Shown piece after piece: positions 32,011 through 40,537 of a DNA stretch of 64,000 bases. This stretch comes from CAZOJJ01 sp964580105 (GTDB taxonomy: Bacteria; Bacteroidota; Rhodothermia; Rhodothermales; Rubricoccaceae). The DNA lies in the NCBI GenBank assembly GCA_964580105.1, contig CAZOJJ010000012.1, forward strand, positions 1 to 64,000, read 5' to 3'. Position 1 is the first letter of the stretch. Every line of letters begins with the position of its first letter. The position numbers and the translations under genes are program-made. The notes beneath the pieces are model-generated. The model made no database searches. It saw nothing but the letters and a program-made list of their open reading frames with translations, and was not told the origin of the DNA.

Positions 32011-32583
32011 TCAGGCCGCGCTGACGCGGGTCTGGTACTGGCCGGACTCCGTCTCGACGCGGATCACGTCGCCCTCGTTGATGAAGAGAGGGACGTTGAC
32101 GACGGCGCCGCTCTCCAGCGTGGCCGGCTTCGTGGCGCCCGTGGCCGTGTCGCCCTTGACGCCGGGATCGGTCCGGGTGACGACGAGTTCCACCGTGCGC
32201 GGGATCTCGACCGTCAGCGGCTCCTCCGTCGAGGCATCCACGAGGAGGTCCACGGTGCCGCCCTCCTTGATGAACTCGCGGCCGACGACGAGGTCCGGGC
32301 GGAGCGTGGTCTGCTCGTAGGTCTCCGTGTTCATGAAGTGGAGGCCCATCTCGTCCTCGTAGAGGTACTGCATCTGGCGGCGCTCCACGCGGGCCGTCTC
32401 GATCCGCTCCCCCGCGCGGAACGTGTTGTCCACGACCTTCCCGTTGCGCACGTTCTTGATCTTGGTGCGGACGAACGCCCCGCCCTTGCCGGGCTTGACG
32501 TGCATGAACTCGATGATCTGCCAGAGGTCACCGTTGTGGTTGATGACGAGGCCGTTGCGAATGTCGGAGGTCGTAGTCGCCAT
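32011..32583 (-). CDS. efp: Elongation factor P (190 aa)
   Basis: Relieves ribosome stalling at polyproline; the neighbouring proteins are very proline-rich. It has three OB-like domains. The loop VKPGKGGAFVRTKIKN carries the Lys (K33) at the site that is modified in many bacteria. Later segments MGLHFMNTETYEQTTL and GLKGDTATG-like GVKGDTATGATKPATL are family hallmarks. The ATG at 32583 begins MATTTSDIRNG. It is the first gene of efp-accB-accC. A candidate -7 box TATATTCC lies 31 nt upstream at 32614-32621. Confidence 0.97.
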   Translation of the reverse strand: MATTTSDIRNGLVINHNGDLWQIIEFMHVKPGKGGAFVRTKIKNVRNGKVVDNTFRAGERIETARVERRQMQYLYEDEMGLHFMNTETYEQTTLRPDLVVGREFIKEGGTVDLLVDASTEEPLTVEIPRTVELVVTRTDPGVKGDTATGATKPATLESGAVVNVPLFINEGDVIRVETESGQYQTRVSAA

Positions 32584-32613
32584 ACGGGAGCGCGTGGGGT
32601 TGGGAAAGACCGG

Positions 32614-32621
32614 GGAATATA
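32614..32621 (-). promoter_or_regulatory. Candidate -7 box of efp
   Basis: The minus strand reads TATATTCC, matching the TAnnTT core of the Bacteroidota -7 element. It is an AT island in a GC-rich leader, 31 nt before the start codon. An upstream TTACG is a weak -33 candidate. Confidence 0.4.
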
Positions 32622-32816
32622 CCGGCGGCGGTGCGGCGTCTCCGTGGAGCGTTCGTAAGGAAAAGGCCACTCGCAGCGCTTCGGACGGCCCGCCCCGCCC
32701 ATCCTGCACGGACGTCCGCCAACCTGCAACCTTCCGAGGGCGGTCCGGTTAGAACGCCCCGTCCCCTTCCGGGCCTCGGCCCGCTTCCTTCCCCTCTCAC
32801 CCAACCCCCTTCTCCC

Positions 32817-33065
32817 ATGGGCATCCTCGCCTGGATCGTCATCGGCATCATCGCCGGGTTCATCGCCGAGCAGGTCACCAAGACCTCGATGGGTCTCCTG
32901 ATGAACCTCGTCGTCGGCATCATCGGCGCCTTCGTCGGCGGCTTCATCATGGGGCTGATCGGCGGCGAGGGCGTCACCGGCTTCAACCTGTGGAGCCTGG
33001 TCGTCGCCACCCTCGGCGCCATCGTCCTCCTGCTGATCGTCAACGCCGTCCGGCGCAGCACCTGA
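32817..33065 (+). CDS. GlsB/YeaQ/YmgE family stress membrane protein (82 aa)
   Basis: A transglycosylase-associated (YeaQ/YmgE) protein: three hydrophobic spans, ILAWIVIGIIAGFIAEQV, LVVGIIGAFVGGFIMGLI and LVVATLGAIVLLLIVNAV, with the family's glycine spacing and G-G-x-V-T-G-F-N-L-W. It is an inner-membrane stress-response protein of unknown mechanism. The ATG at 32817 gives the exact family length. Its TGA overlaps the ATG of the next gene (TGATG), so the two are coupled. Confidence 0.9.
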   Translation: MGILAWIVIGIIAGFIAEQVTKTSMGLLMNLVVGIIGAFVGGFIMGLIGGEGVTGFNLWSLVVATLGAIVLLLIVNAVRRST

Positions 33066-33529
33066 TGGTCCGCCGCTGCCTCCCGCTGCTGATCGGCCTC
33101 GCGGTCGGCCTCGGGGCCTGCGCGGACGACGCCGAGCCGGGCACGAGGCCGGACCTCGTCAGCCACGAAACGGTCGAGCGCTACCGTACCGACGTGCTGC
33201 TCCGGTTGCAGGAGGTGGACGCGGGCATCGCCGCCCTCGAAGGCCGCGTGGCCGAGGCCGACTCGGCCTCGGCCGCGGCCCTCGCCCCGGCCGTCGAGGC
33301 GCTCCGGGCCGACCGCCGCGCGGTCCAGACGCGCCTCGAAGCGCTGGACGTGCAGGCCCGGGGCGCCTTCGACGAGGCCACCCGGGCCATCGACCGGGGC
33401 GTGGCGGTGCTCCGTCAGCGCGTGGCGCAGGCGGCCCAGCCCGTCGTGCCCGACTCCACCGCCGAGTCGGCGCCCGAGTCGGCGCCCGAGGCGCGCCCAC
33501 CCGCGCCGCCGGACACGAGCGACGACTAG
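33065..33529 (+). CDS. Lipoprotein with coiled coil, unknown function (154 aa)
   Basis: MVRRCLPLLIGLAVGLGAC is a signal peptide with a lipobox (GLGAC). The mature part is one long alanine/arginine-rich helix with coiled-coil heptads (RTDVLLRLQEVDAGIAALEG, APAVEALRADRRAVQTRLEA) and a disordered tail with ESAPESAPEA repeats. No family is recognised. It is translationally coupled to the YeaQ-like gene (start overlaps stop), suggesting a shared envelope-stress role (inference). It is convergent with the phosphohexomutase. Confidence 0.75.
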   Translation: MVRRCLPLLIGLAVGLGACADDAEPGTRPDLVSHETVERYRTDVLLRLQEVDAGIAALEGRVAEADSASAAALAPAVEALRADRRAVQTRLEALDVQARGAFDEATRAIDRGVAVLRQRVAQAAQPVVPDSTAESAPESAPEARPPAPPDTSDD

Positions 33530-33544
33530 CGGAGCGGCGTCGCC

Positions 33545-34954
33545 CTACTTCTCGTCCACCAGCGCCACACCGGCGGCGACGAGCGCGTCGGCGTCGTCCT
33601 GGCTGGTGGCCTCGGCGTAGATGCGGAGCACCGGCTCCGTGCCGCTGGGGCGGAACATCAGCCAGCCGTCGTGGACGCGGAACTTGTACCCGTCCAGCGT
33701 CTCCGTCGCCTTGACCTCACGATCTCCGACGACGGTGAGGCCGTTCTTCTCCAGCCGGCGGAGGAAGGCCTGCTTCTTGGCCTCGGTCGTGTGGAGGTCG
33801 CTCCGGCTCTGGTAGTGCGGGCCGAACTCCTCCATCAGCTCGCGGACGAGCCCGGAGAGCGAGCGCTCGCGCTTGACCATCATCTCGACGACGGTCAGGC
33901 CGATGTAGAGCCCGTCGCGCTCGGGGATGTGGCCCTTGACGGCCATCCCGCCGCTCTCCTCGCCACCCACCAGCACGTCCTTCTCGACCATCTTCGGGCC
34001 GATGTACTTGAACCCGATGGGCGTCGTCTCGACGCGGAGGTGGTACTTCTCCCCCATCCGGTCGAGCATGTCGGTCGTGGAGAACGTCTTGACGACGTCG
34101 CCGACGAGGCCCTTCTCCTCGTGGAGGTACTTGACGAGAAGGGCGAGGATCTTGTGGGAGTCAACGAACTGGCCCTCCTCGTCCACGAGGCCGATGCGGT
34201 CGGCGTCGCCGTCGGTGGCGAGGCCGCAGACGAGGTTCTGGTCCGTCACCGTCTCGGCCAGCTCGGCGAGGTTGCGGTCGATGGGCTCGGGCGCCTGCCC
34301 GTGCATGCCCGGGTTGTCGTCGTGGTGCAGCTCGACGACGCGGGCGACGCCGAGGAGGTCGGTCACGATCCCCTTCCCGGCGCCGTACATCGCGTCGTAG
34401 GCGAGGCGGATGCCGGCCTCCTTGATGGCCTCCACGTCGAGCCGCTTCCGGAGCAGGCCGACGTACGCGCTGCGGAGGTCGAACCGCTCGATCAGCCCTT
34501 CGCCTTCGAGTTCGGCCATCGGGCGGAGCGCAAACTCCTTGCCGAGCTTCTTGAGCTCCGCCTCCACCTCGGCGATCATCGCGGGGGTGGCCGGGCCGCC
34601 GAAGTGGGCCTTGATCTTGAAGCCGTTGTACTGCGGCGGGTTGTGGCTGGCGGTGATGACCACGCCCGCCGCATGGCCGCCGTCTACCGTCGCCCAGCTC
34701 ACGGCCGGGGTGGTCACGAACGAATCGGCGAGGCGGACGCGGACGCCCATCGAGGCGAGGACGCGGGCGGCGTGCGCCGCGAAGGCCGCGCCCTGGAACC
34801 GGGTGTCGTAGCCGACGACGACCGAGGCCTCGTCGCCGTGCTGGTTACGCACCCACTGGCCGGTAGCGCGCGCCACGCGCTCGAGGTTGGCGACGGTGTA
34901 GTCCTCGGCAATGACGGCGCGCCAGCCGTCGGTGCCGAACTTGATCGGGTCCAT
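33545..34954 (-). CDS. Phosphoglucomutase/phosphomannomutase family enzyme (469 aa)
   Basis: An alpha-D-phosphohexomutase. The four family sites are all present: ITASHNPP with the phosphoserine S103, the metal loop DGDADRIGLVD, the sugar loop GGEESGGMAVKG and the phosphate-binding RPSGTEPVLR. The start MDPIKFGTDGWRAVI is the usual one. It interconverts hexose-1- and hexose-6-phosphates; the specific sugar is not decidable. It is convergent with the lipoprotein, with a 15-bp spacer. Confidence 0.94.
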   Translation of the reverse strand: MDPIKFGTDGWRAVIAEDYTVANLERVARATGQWVRNQHGDEASVVVGYDTRFQGAAFAAHAARVLASMGVRVRLADSFVTTPAVSWATVDGGHAAGVVITASHNPPQYNGFKIKAHFGGPATPAMIAEVEAELKKLGKEFALRPMAELEGEGLIERFDLRSAYVGLLRKRLDVEAIKEAGIRLAYDAMYGAGKGIVTDLLGVARVVELHHDDNPGMHGQAPEPIDRNLAELAETVTDQNLVCGLATDGDADRIGLVDEEGQFVDSHKILALLVKYLHEEKGLVGDVVKTFSTTDMLDRMGEKYHLRVETTPIGFKYIGPKMVEKDVLVGGEESGGMAVKGHIPERDGLYIGLTVVEMMVKRERSLSGLVRELMEEFGPHYQSRSDLHTTEAKKQAFLRRLEKNGLTVVGDREVKATETLDGYKFRVHDGWLMFRPSGTEPVLRIYAEATSQDDADALVAAGVALVDEK

Positions 34955-35082
34955 GCGGGGAAGGGAAGGGTGAACGGACGGCGCGTGGTGGGGTCCGGCA
35001 GAACGTTAAGCTACGCCTCGTCGAGACGCCCGGGGGTGCGGCGATGGCAAATGGGGAGAGAAAGGACGCGGTTCCCTCCCGC

Positions 35083-36753
35083 TCAGGCGCGGTGGAGGCG
35101 GCGGTAGGGACCGCGCGGCTCCTCGCCGTCGAGGCCCAGCCGCTCGATCCGGTCGGCCTCGTACTCGGAGTAGTTGCCGGGGAAGTAGCGGACCTCGCCG
35201 TCGCCCTCGAAGGCGAGGATGTGCGTGGCCACGCGGTCGAGGAACCAGCGGTCGTGCGAGATCACGACGGCGCACCCGCCGAAGGCGAGGAGTGCCTCCT
35301 CCAGCGCGCGGAGCGTGTTCACGTCGAGGTCGTTCGTGGGCTCGTCGAGGAGGAGCACGTTGGCCCCCTCTTTCAGCGTCTTGGCGAGGTGGAGCCGGCC
35401 GCGCTCGCCGCCGGAGAGGACGCCGACGGGCTTCTGCTGGTCGCCGCCGGTGAAGTTGAACCGGCCGAGGTAGGCGCGGCTGTTGACCTCGCGGCTGCCG
35501 AGGCGGATCACGTCGAGCCCGTCGGAGACCTCCTCCCAGACGGTCTTCTCGGGGTCGAGCGGCCGGTTCTGGTTGACGTATCCGAGCTGGACGGTCTCGC
35601 CGACGCGGAAGCGCCCGGCGTCGGGCTCGACCTCGCCCGTGATCATGCGGAAGAGCGTCGTCTTGCCCGCGCCGTTGGGCCCGATCACGCCGACGATGCC
35701 GCCGGGTGGGAGGCTGAAGGTGAGGTTCTCGAAGAGCACCTTCTCGCCGTAGGCCTTCGAGACGCCCTCGGCCTCGATGACGACGTTGCCGAGGCGGGGG
35801 CCGGGCGGGATGTAGATCTCGAGCTCCTCGCGGCGCTCCTCGGGCAGGCCGGCCACGAGGTCCTCGTAGGCCGAGAGGCGCGCCTTGCTCTTGGCATGGC
35901 GGCCCTTCGGCCCCTGGCGCACCCACTCCAGCTCCTTCTCGATGGTCCGCCGCCGCTTGCTCATCTGCTTCTCCTCGACGGCCAGGCGGGCGTCCTTCTG
36001 CTCCAGCCACGACGAGTAGTTGCCCTCGTACGGGATGCCCTGGCCCCGGTCGAGCTCCAGGATCCAGCCGGCGACGTTGTCGAGGAAGTAGCGGTCGTGC
36101 GTGACGGCGATGACGGTGCCCGCGTAGCGCTCGAGGTGCTGCTCCAGCCACGCCACCGACTCGGCGTCGAGGTGGTTCGTGGGCTCGTCGAGGAGGAGGA
36201 CGTCCGGGGCCTGGAGGAGGAGGCGGACGAGGGCCACGCGGCGGCGCTCGCCGCCGGAGAGGACGTCCACGGGCGTGTCCGGCGGCGGGCAGCGGAGGGC
36301 GTCCATCGCCATGTCGAGGCGGGCGTCGAGGTCCCACGCGCCGAGGCGGTCGATCTCGTCCTGGAGCCGGGCCTGCTCGGCCATGAGCGCCTCGTAGTCG
36401 GCGTCGGGGTCGGCGTAGCGGGCGGAGACGTCCTCGTAGGCCTTGAGCAGGTCCACGGCGTGCTGGGCGCCCTGCTCGACGATCTCGCGGACGGTCTTGC
36501 CGGCCTCCAGTTCGGGCTCCTGTTCGAGCATGCCGAACGTGAGGCCGGGCTGGGCCTGGATGTGGCCCTCGTAGTCTTTGTCCTTCCCGGCGATGATGCG
36601 CAGGAGCGTGGACTTGCCCGCGCCGTTGAGGCCGAGCACGCCGATCTTGGCGCCGTAGAAGAACGAGAGGTAGATGTCCTTGAGGACGGGGATGTTCGGC
36701 TTGCGCGTCTTGGTGACGCCGACCATCGAGAAGACGATCTTGTGCTCGCTCAC
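35083..36753 (-). CDS. ettA: Energy-dependent translational throttle protein EttA (556 aa)
   Basis: ABC-F protein with two nucleotide-binding domains. Walker A sites are GLNGAGKSTLL and GPNGAGKTTLF; signature motifs are LSGGERRRVALVRLLL and LSGGERGRLHLAKTL; both Walker B sites read VLLLDEPTN. Between them lie the EttA arm and the linker with WVRQGPKGRHAKSKARL. The N-terminal FSMVGVTKTRKPNIPVLKDI is typical of EttA rather than Uup. It binds the ribosomal E site and couples translation to the energy state. Probably monocistronic. Confidence 0.95.
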   Translation of the reverse strand: MSEHKIVFSMVGVTKTRKPNIPVLKDIYLSFFYGAKIGVLGLNGAGKSTLLRIIAGKDKDYEGHIQAQPGLTFGMLEQEPELEAGKTVREIVEQGAQHAVDLLKAYEDVSARYADPDADYEALMAEQARLQDEIDRLGAWDLDARLDMAMDALRCPPPDTPVDVLSGGERRRVALVRLLLQAPDVLLLDEPTNHLDAESVAWLEQHLERYAGTVIAVTHDRYFLDNVAGWILELDRGQGIPYEGNYSSWLEQKDARLAVEEKQMSKRRRTIEKELEWVRQGPKGRHAKSKARLSAYEDLVAGLPEERREELEIYIPPGPRLGNVVIEAEGVSKAYGEKVLFENLTFSLPPGGIVGVIGPNGAGKTTLFRMITGEVEPDAGRFRVGETVQLGYVNQNRPLDPEKTVWEEVSDGLDVIRLGSREVNSRAYLGRFNFTGGDQQKPVGVLSGGERGRLHLAKTLKEGANVLLLDEPTNDLDVNTLRALEEALLAFGGCAVVISHDRWFLDRVATHILAFEGDGEVRYFPGNYSEYEADRIERLGLDGEEPRGPYRRLHRA

Positions 36754-36820
36754 GGGCTTCCGGGTGTGGAGGAGAGGGCGGGCGGAGAAGCTACCGAGGC
36801 GGGCACGGGCGCGGTCACAA

Positions 36821-36859
36821 TCGCCCGTGAAGACGTGCGATCGCCCGTGAAGACGTGCG
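36821..36859. repeat. Direct duplication, 20-bp unit, 2 copies
   Basis: TCGCCCGTGAAGACGTGCGA (36821-36840) is followed at once by a second copy matching 19 bases. It lies upstream of ettA. Confidence 0.9.
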
Positions 36860-36965
36860 GCGCCGACCTCCCTCTCCGTCAGCCTTCGCGGAGGCGGTAG
36901 GCCGCGATCGTACGATTCCCGGAGCGGAGCGAGGGATGACGGTGGGGTGGGGGCCGGCCGGCTCC

Positions 36966-37022
36966 CTCCGCCTCGGCGCCTAGGCGGAGAGAGTGAGCCC
37001 CCCCATCAAAGGCAGAGGGGGC
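36966..37022 (-). terminator. Paired hairpins downstream of the M13 peptidase
   Basis: A perfect 8-bp stem (36966-36973 with 36982-36989) and a 6-bp G/C stem (36997-37002 with 37017-37022) lie 60-120 bp after the peptidase stop. There is no T tract, so this is only a probable terminator. Confidence 0.4.
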
Positions 37023-37084
37023 GGCGCGCTCGGAAGGTGCCGAATCCTCCCGGGCCCACCGCCCCCTCCCACCTCACCCCTGCG

Positions 37085-39121
37085 CTACCAGAGCTTGATG
37101 CGGTCCTCCGGCGCGAGGTAGAGCGCGTCGCCTTCCTGCACGTCGAAGGCGGTGTAGAAGGCGGGGATGTGCGAGAGCGGGCCGACGGCGCGGTACTGGC
37201 CGGGCGCGTGGCTGTCCACCTGGAGGAGCTGCCGGAGGAACGCGTCGCGGTGCTTGATGCGCCAGACCTGCGCCCAGCCCATGAAGAAGCGCTGGTCGCC
37301 CGTGAACCCGTCGATCACGGCGGGCTCCTCGCCGTCGAGGGAGAGGACGTAGGCGCGGTGGGCCATCGTGAGGCCGGAGAGGTCGCCGATGTTCTCGCCG
37401 AGCGTGAGGCGGCCGTTGACGTGGGCGTCCTCGAACGGGGCGTAGGCGTCGTACTGCGCCACGAGCCGGCTCGCGCGGCGCTCGAACTCGGCGCGGTCGG
37501 CGTCGGTCCACCAGTTGCGGAGGTTGCCGTGGGCGTCGTACTGGCTGCCGGAGTCGTCGAAGCCGTGGCTGAACTCGTGGCCGATGACGGCCCCGATGGC
37601 GCCGTAGTTGACGGCGTCGTCGGCCTCGACGTTGAAGAACGGCGGCTGGAGGATGGCGGCGGGGAAGACGATCTCGTTGAAGGCCGGGTTGTAGTAGGCG
37701 TTGACCGTCTGCGGGTTCATCTGCCACTCGCCCCGGTCCACCGGACGACCGAGCTTACCGATCATGTCGTCGTACTGCCAGCGGTTGCCGCGCCGGATGT
37801 TGCCGTAGAGGTCGTCGGGGCGAACCTCCAGGGCCGAGTAGTCCTCCCACTCGTCGGGGTAGCCGATCTTGAAGACGTAGGTGCCGAGCTTCTCCAGCGC
37901 CTGCTCCTTCGTCTCCTCGCCCATCCAGTCCAGTTCCGTGATGGACTGGCGCATGGCTTCGCGGAGGTGGAGGATCATCCGCTCCATCCGCTCGCGCGCC
38001 GCGGGCGTGAAGTGGCGGCCGACGTAGATGCGGCCGACGGACTCGCCGAGGTAGCCGTTGACGGCGCTGATGCCCTTCTTCCAGCGCGGGCGGTCGGCCT
38101 CACGGCCGTCGAGCGTGCGGCCGTAGAAGCCGAAGTGGGCGTCCACGAAGTCCTGCGAGAGGGCCGGGGCGGCGGCGCTGAGCGTGCGCGCCTGCGCCCA
38201 CGTCACCCAGTCTTCGAGCGGCACGGAGGCCATGAGCCCGTCGAGCGCGTCGAGGTAGGGCGGCTGGCGGACGATGACCGAGTCCACCCCCTCGACCTCG
38301 GCCTCGGCGAAGACCGTCTCGATCAGGAGGTTCGGGTGCGCCTCGACGAGGTCGTCGAGCGCCACCTTGTTGTAGGTCGCCTCGGGGTCGCGGTTCTGGA
38401 CGCGCGTCCACTGCGGCGCGGCGAGGCGCGTCTCCAGGTCGAGCACGGTCCGCGCCGCCTCGGCGCCGTCCGGCCAGCCGGCGAGATCGTAGAGCTGCTC
38501 GACGTAGGCGAGGTAGGCCGCGCGGGCGTCGGCGAACTGGGCGTCGGTGTAGTAGCTCTTGTCGGGGAGCCCGAGGCCGGACTGGCTGACGAAGAGCGCG
38601 TACTGGTCGGAGTGGCGGTCGTCCACGTCCACGTACCACACGAACGGGCGCGGGCCGAACTCCCACGCGTTCTGGCCGAAGAACCGCGCGAGGTCCTCAG
38701 CCGACTCGATGGACCGGATGCGCTCCAGGTCCGCCTCGAAGGGCTGCATCCCCAGCGCGTCGGTGCGCGTCGAATCCAGGTAGCTCCGGTAGAGGTCGGC
38801 GATCTTGTCGGCGTCGGGGTCGTCCACCTCGCCCGCGAGGGCGTCCTCGACGATGGCGCGGACGTCGCGCTCGGACTTCTCGCCGAGCATGTCGAAGGCG
38901 CCGTAGCGCGAGCGGTCGGCGGGCATGTCCACCGTCTCGACCCAGGCCCCGTTGACGAAGCCGAAGAGGTCGTCCTGGGGCCGGATCGAGCGGTCGAAGC
39001 CGGTCGTGTCGATGCCGAGGCCGAGGGGCCGGGCCGGCGTCGTCTCGGTGTCGGCGGCGGTGTCGGCGCAGCCCGCCGCCGCGACGGCGAGGGCCAGGGT
39101 GAGCAGGAAGGGAAGGCGCAT
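37085..39121 (-). CDS. M13 family zinc metallopeptidase, lipoprotein (678 aa)
   Basis: A neprilysin/PepO-type peptidase. The signal peptide with lipobox (LALAVAAAGC) suggests a periplasm-facing lipoprotein. The catalytic motif GHEFSHGFDD (zinc HExxH) is near residue 515, with the downstream Glu ligand in GENIGDLSGL; NAYYNPAFNEIVFPAAILQP is the family substrate loop, and the end is EDRIKLW (the CxxW region without the Cys). The N-half matches Peptidase_M13_N (DLFGFVNGAWVE). It probably degrades peptides in the envelope. A promoter with a TAATTTTG -7 box lies just upstream. Confidence 0.95.
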   Translation of the reverse strand: MRLPFLLTLALAVAAAGCADTAADTETTPARPLGLGIDTTGFDRSIRPQDDLFGFVNGAWVETVDMPADRSRYGAFDMLGEKSERDVRAIVEDALAGEVDDPDADKIADLYRSYLDSTRTDALGMQPFEADLERIRSIESAEDLARFFGQNAWEFGPRPFVWYVDVDDRHSDQYALFVSQSGLGLPDKSYYTDAQFADARAAYLAYVEQLYDLAGWPDGAEAARTVLDLETRLAAPQWTRVQNRDPEATYNKVALDDLVEAHPNLLIETVFAEAEVEGVDSVIVRQPPYLDALDGLMASVPLEDWVTWAQARTLSAAAPALSQDFVDAHFGFYGRTLDGREADRPRWKKGISAVNGYLGESVGRIYVGRHFTPAARERMERMILHLREAMRQSITELDWMGEETKEQALEKLGTYVFKIGYPDEWEDYSALEVRPDDLYGNIRRGNRWQYDDMIGKLGRPVDRGEWQMNPQTVNAYYNPAFNEIVFPAAILQPPFFNVEADDAVNYGAIGAVIGHEFSHGFDDSGSQYDAHGNLRNWWTDADRAEFERRASRLVAQYDAYAPFEDAHVNGRLTLGENIGDLSGLTMAHRAYVLSLDGEEPAVIDGFTGDQRFFMGWAQVWRIKHRDAFLRQLLQVDSHAPGQYRAVGPLSHIPAFYTAFDVQEGDALYLAPEDRIKLW

Positions 39122-39145
39122 GAGGGTGAGGGTCGGGCGAAGGGA

Positions 39146-39163
39146 GTGCTACAAAATTAGCAC
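39146..39163 (-). promoter_or_regulatory. Promoter -7 box within a dyad upstream of the M13 peptidase
   Basis: The minus strand reads GTGCTAATTTTGTAGCAC, a perfect 6-bp dyad (GTGCTA/TAGCAC) around TTTT-rich DNA. It contains TAATTTTG (39159 to 39152), an exact TAnnTTTG -7 element, about 30 nt upstream of the ATG. A TTG about 21 bp further up is a possible -33. A repressor bound to the dyad would cover the promoter; this is inference. Confidence 0.55.
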
Positions 39164-39226
39164 ACTGCGCCCGCCCCCTGCAAGGGTTGCAGCCGGCATG
39201 GGCCTTTTTGCGCCCGCCCCTCGCGG

Positions 39227-39691
39227 CTACCCCTGCAGCGGCCGGTTCAGCTCCGTGCGCCACGCGGCCGGGTCGGGGCCGGACTCCGGGCCTGCCACAT
39301 AGCACTCCCAGAGGTCGGAGGCCGACGTGTGTCCCGCCTCGGCGACCCAGGCGTCGAAGGCGCCCCAGGCGGAACCGAGGCCCTCGTAGTCGCCGTGGTA
39401 GACGGTCCGCGCCACCGTCGCAGCGGGCAGCGTGCTCGATACTACGCGGCCGGCGGGGGTGATGGGGGCCTCGACGGGGACGCCAACCTCGAAGTCGAAC
39501 ACGTCCGGGTCCATCCGGAAGTGGTGGGAGAAGAACGGTCCGGCCGGCTCGACCTGCTGGGCGGCGAGGGTTTCCATCAGCTCGTGGAAGGCCGGCCCCA
39601 TGACGGCCCGGATCTCCTCGCGCGGGATGGTGAAGCGGATGACGGCGGTGGCCTGGGCCTCGGTCTGGACGATCTGCGGGGTGTCGATCAT
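39227..39691 (-). CDS. GyrI-like effector-binding domain protein (154 aa)
   Basis: A single GyrI-like/AraC effector-binding (SOUL-fold) domain. Typical segments are RFTIPREEIRAVMGPAFHEL, GPFFSHHFRMDPDVFDFEVGVPV, STLPAATVARTVYHGDYEGL, and the final SASDLWECYVAGPESGPDPA WRTEL. There is no DNA-binding domain. Such stand-alone proteins bind small hydrophobic or cationic molecules; the ligand is unknown. The gene precedes the VapBC cassette and lies on the same strand. Confidence 0.85.
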   Translation of the reverse strand: MIDTPQIVQTEAQATAVIRFTIPREEIRAVMGPAFHELMETLAAQQVEPAGPFFSHHFRMDPDVFDFEVGVPVEAPITPAGRVVSSTLPAATVARTVYHGDYEGLGSAWGAFDAWVAEAGHTSASDLWECYVAGPESGPDPAAWRTELNRPLQG

Positions 39692-39769
39692 GAGGGTCTT
39701 TGGAAAGGAGAGAGGAAGGGGAACGCGACCAACCTCGGCATCCGCGCTGACACCTGTCTTTCATTCGCC

Positions 39770-39864
39770 CGGGGCGACGCCCACTCGGCCCGGCTCACCC
39801 CGCCTCGGCCCGTGCGGCCAGCCACCGGTACGTGTCGAACTGCGCGCGGATGCCCCGAGGCGGC
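39770..39864 (-). repeat. Direct repeat B, distal copy: 95-bp duplicate of the ppk1 3' end
   Basis: Identical to 40538-40632 at 93 of 95 positions, in the same orientation, at an offset of 768 bp. It carries the last ~22 codons and stop of ppk1 plus 25 bp downstream, but has no gene attached. It ends 10 bp before the toxin stop codon. Confidence 0.93.
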
Positions 39865-39874
39865 CGGCCTCGCT

Positions 39875-40273
39875 TTACCCAATGGCATGCACGTGCTCGT
39901 AACCAAGCACCTTCTGATCCGACGTGAGCAGGGGGCACTCGTACAGGCGCGCCGTCGCCACGATGATTTGATCGGCTGGATCTCGGTGAAAGGAGCCCGG
40001 CAACATCGTCGAGGCGACGGCCACGTCGGGTGTGAGGCCGAGCAGCCGGACTCCGGGATACGTCAGCGCCGCCCGCAGCCAGTCCAACACGGGGCGATCG
40101 AGTACGAGCCGCCCACGTTCGACCAGCTTGGCAACCTCCCAGCACGAGATCGCACTGACGCCGATTTCGGTGGCCTCCGTGATGGCGCGGTGCTGGCTCG
40201 CCGTCAGCACGTCGGAGCCGCTGACCCACCAGATCCATACGTGCGTGTCGAGGACGATCACACCGTCTCCCAC
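39875..40273 (-). CDS. PIN-domain ribonuclease toxin, VapC type (132 aa)
   Basis: Typical VapC of the DTHxWxWW group: VIVLDTHVWIWWVSG with metal-binding D9, SAISCWEVAKLVERGRLVL (conserved Glu), HRDPADQIIVATARLYECPL and LLTSDQKVLGY with the later Asp residues. PIN toxins cleave RNA using Mg ions. The ATG at 40273 overlaps the antitoxin by 16 nt; the GTG four codons later is another possible start. It forms an operon with the gene at 40258-40476. Both lie between 95-bp direct repeats. Confidence 0.92.
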   Translation of the reverse strand: MGDGVIVLDTHVWIWWVSGSDVLTASQHRAITEATEIGVSAISCWEVAKLVERGRLVLDRPVLDWLRAALTYPGVRLLGLTPDVAVASTMLPGSFHRDPADQIIVATARLYECPLLTSDQKVLGYEHVHAIG

Positions 40274-40476
40274 TCGTCCGCGCTCGTCGCAGGCTCGAAG
40301 GGGTGCTCGTATCGGCGCACGCTTCCCGCGAGCGGCATCGCGTCCGGTGAGCGGTCCGGCTGGTCCTGCCGGGGCCGCACGATGACCTCGACTTCCGTCC
40401 CTTCCGGAAAAGGCACACCGCGGACGGTGACACTGCCGTCGCCGGATACGGTGGCATCGACACGATGGGGTTCCAT
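40258..40476 (-). CDS. Antitoxin partner of the PIN toxin (72 aa)
   Basis: A short protein, VDATVSGDGSVTVRGVPFPE, then GTEVEVIVRPRQDQ. This is a small beta-rich N-terminal domain of the type found in antitoxins next to DTHVWIWW VapC proteins. A flexible acidic/aromatic tail (RRYEHPFEPATSADEWETV) follows and would bind the toxin. The ATG at 40476 was chosen by the gene's size and overlap with the toxin. Upstream is the ppk1-derived repeat. DNA binding and autoregulation are inferred. Confidence 0.75.
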   Translation of the reverse strand: MEPHRVDATVSGDGSVTVRGVPFPEGTEVEVIVRPRQDQPDRSPDAMPLAGSVRRYEHPFEPATSADEWETV

Positions 40477-40537
40477 AGGCGTCCGGGCCGGGTTCGTGGG
40501 TTGAACCGGCCCAACATACGGCGGGTTGCCGTCATAC

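Larger units (their letters stand above)
36754..37084. other. 331-bp spacer with duplication, REP-like element and hairpins
   Basis: No gene is seen. It contains a 20-bp direct duplication (36821-36859), a REP-like element ending GGGATGAC (36915-36940), and two hairpins downstream of the M13 peptidase: CTCCGCCT/AGGCGGAG (36966-36989) and GCCCCC/GGGGGC (36997-37022). Confidence 0.7.

Noticed and set aside
39146..39163. CIRCE element before the M13 peptidase
   Set aside because: Half-sites are in the reverse order and the spacer is 6, not 9; it contains a -7 promoter box instead.
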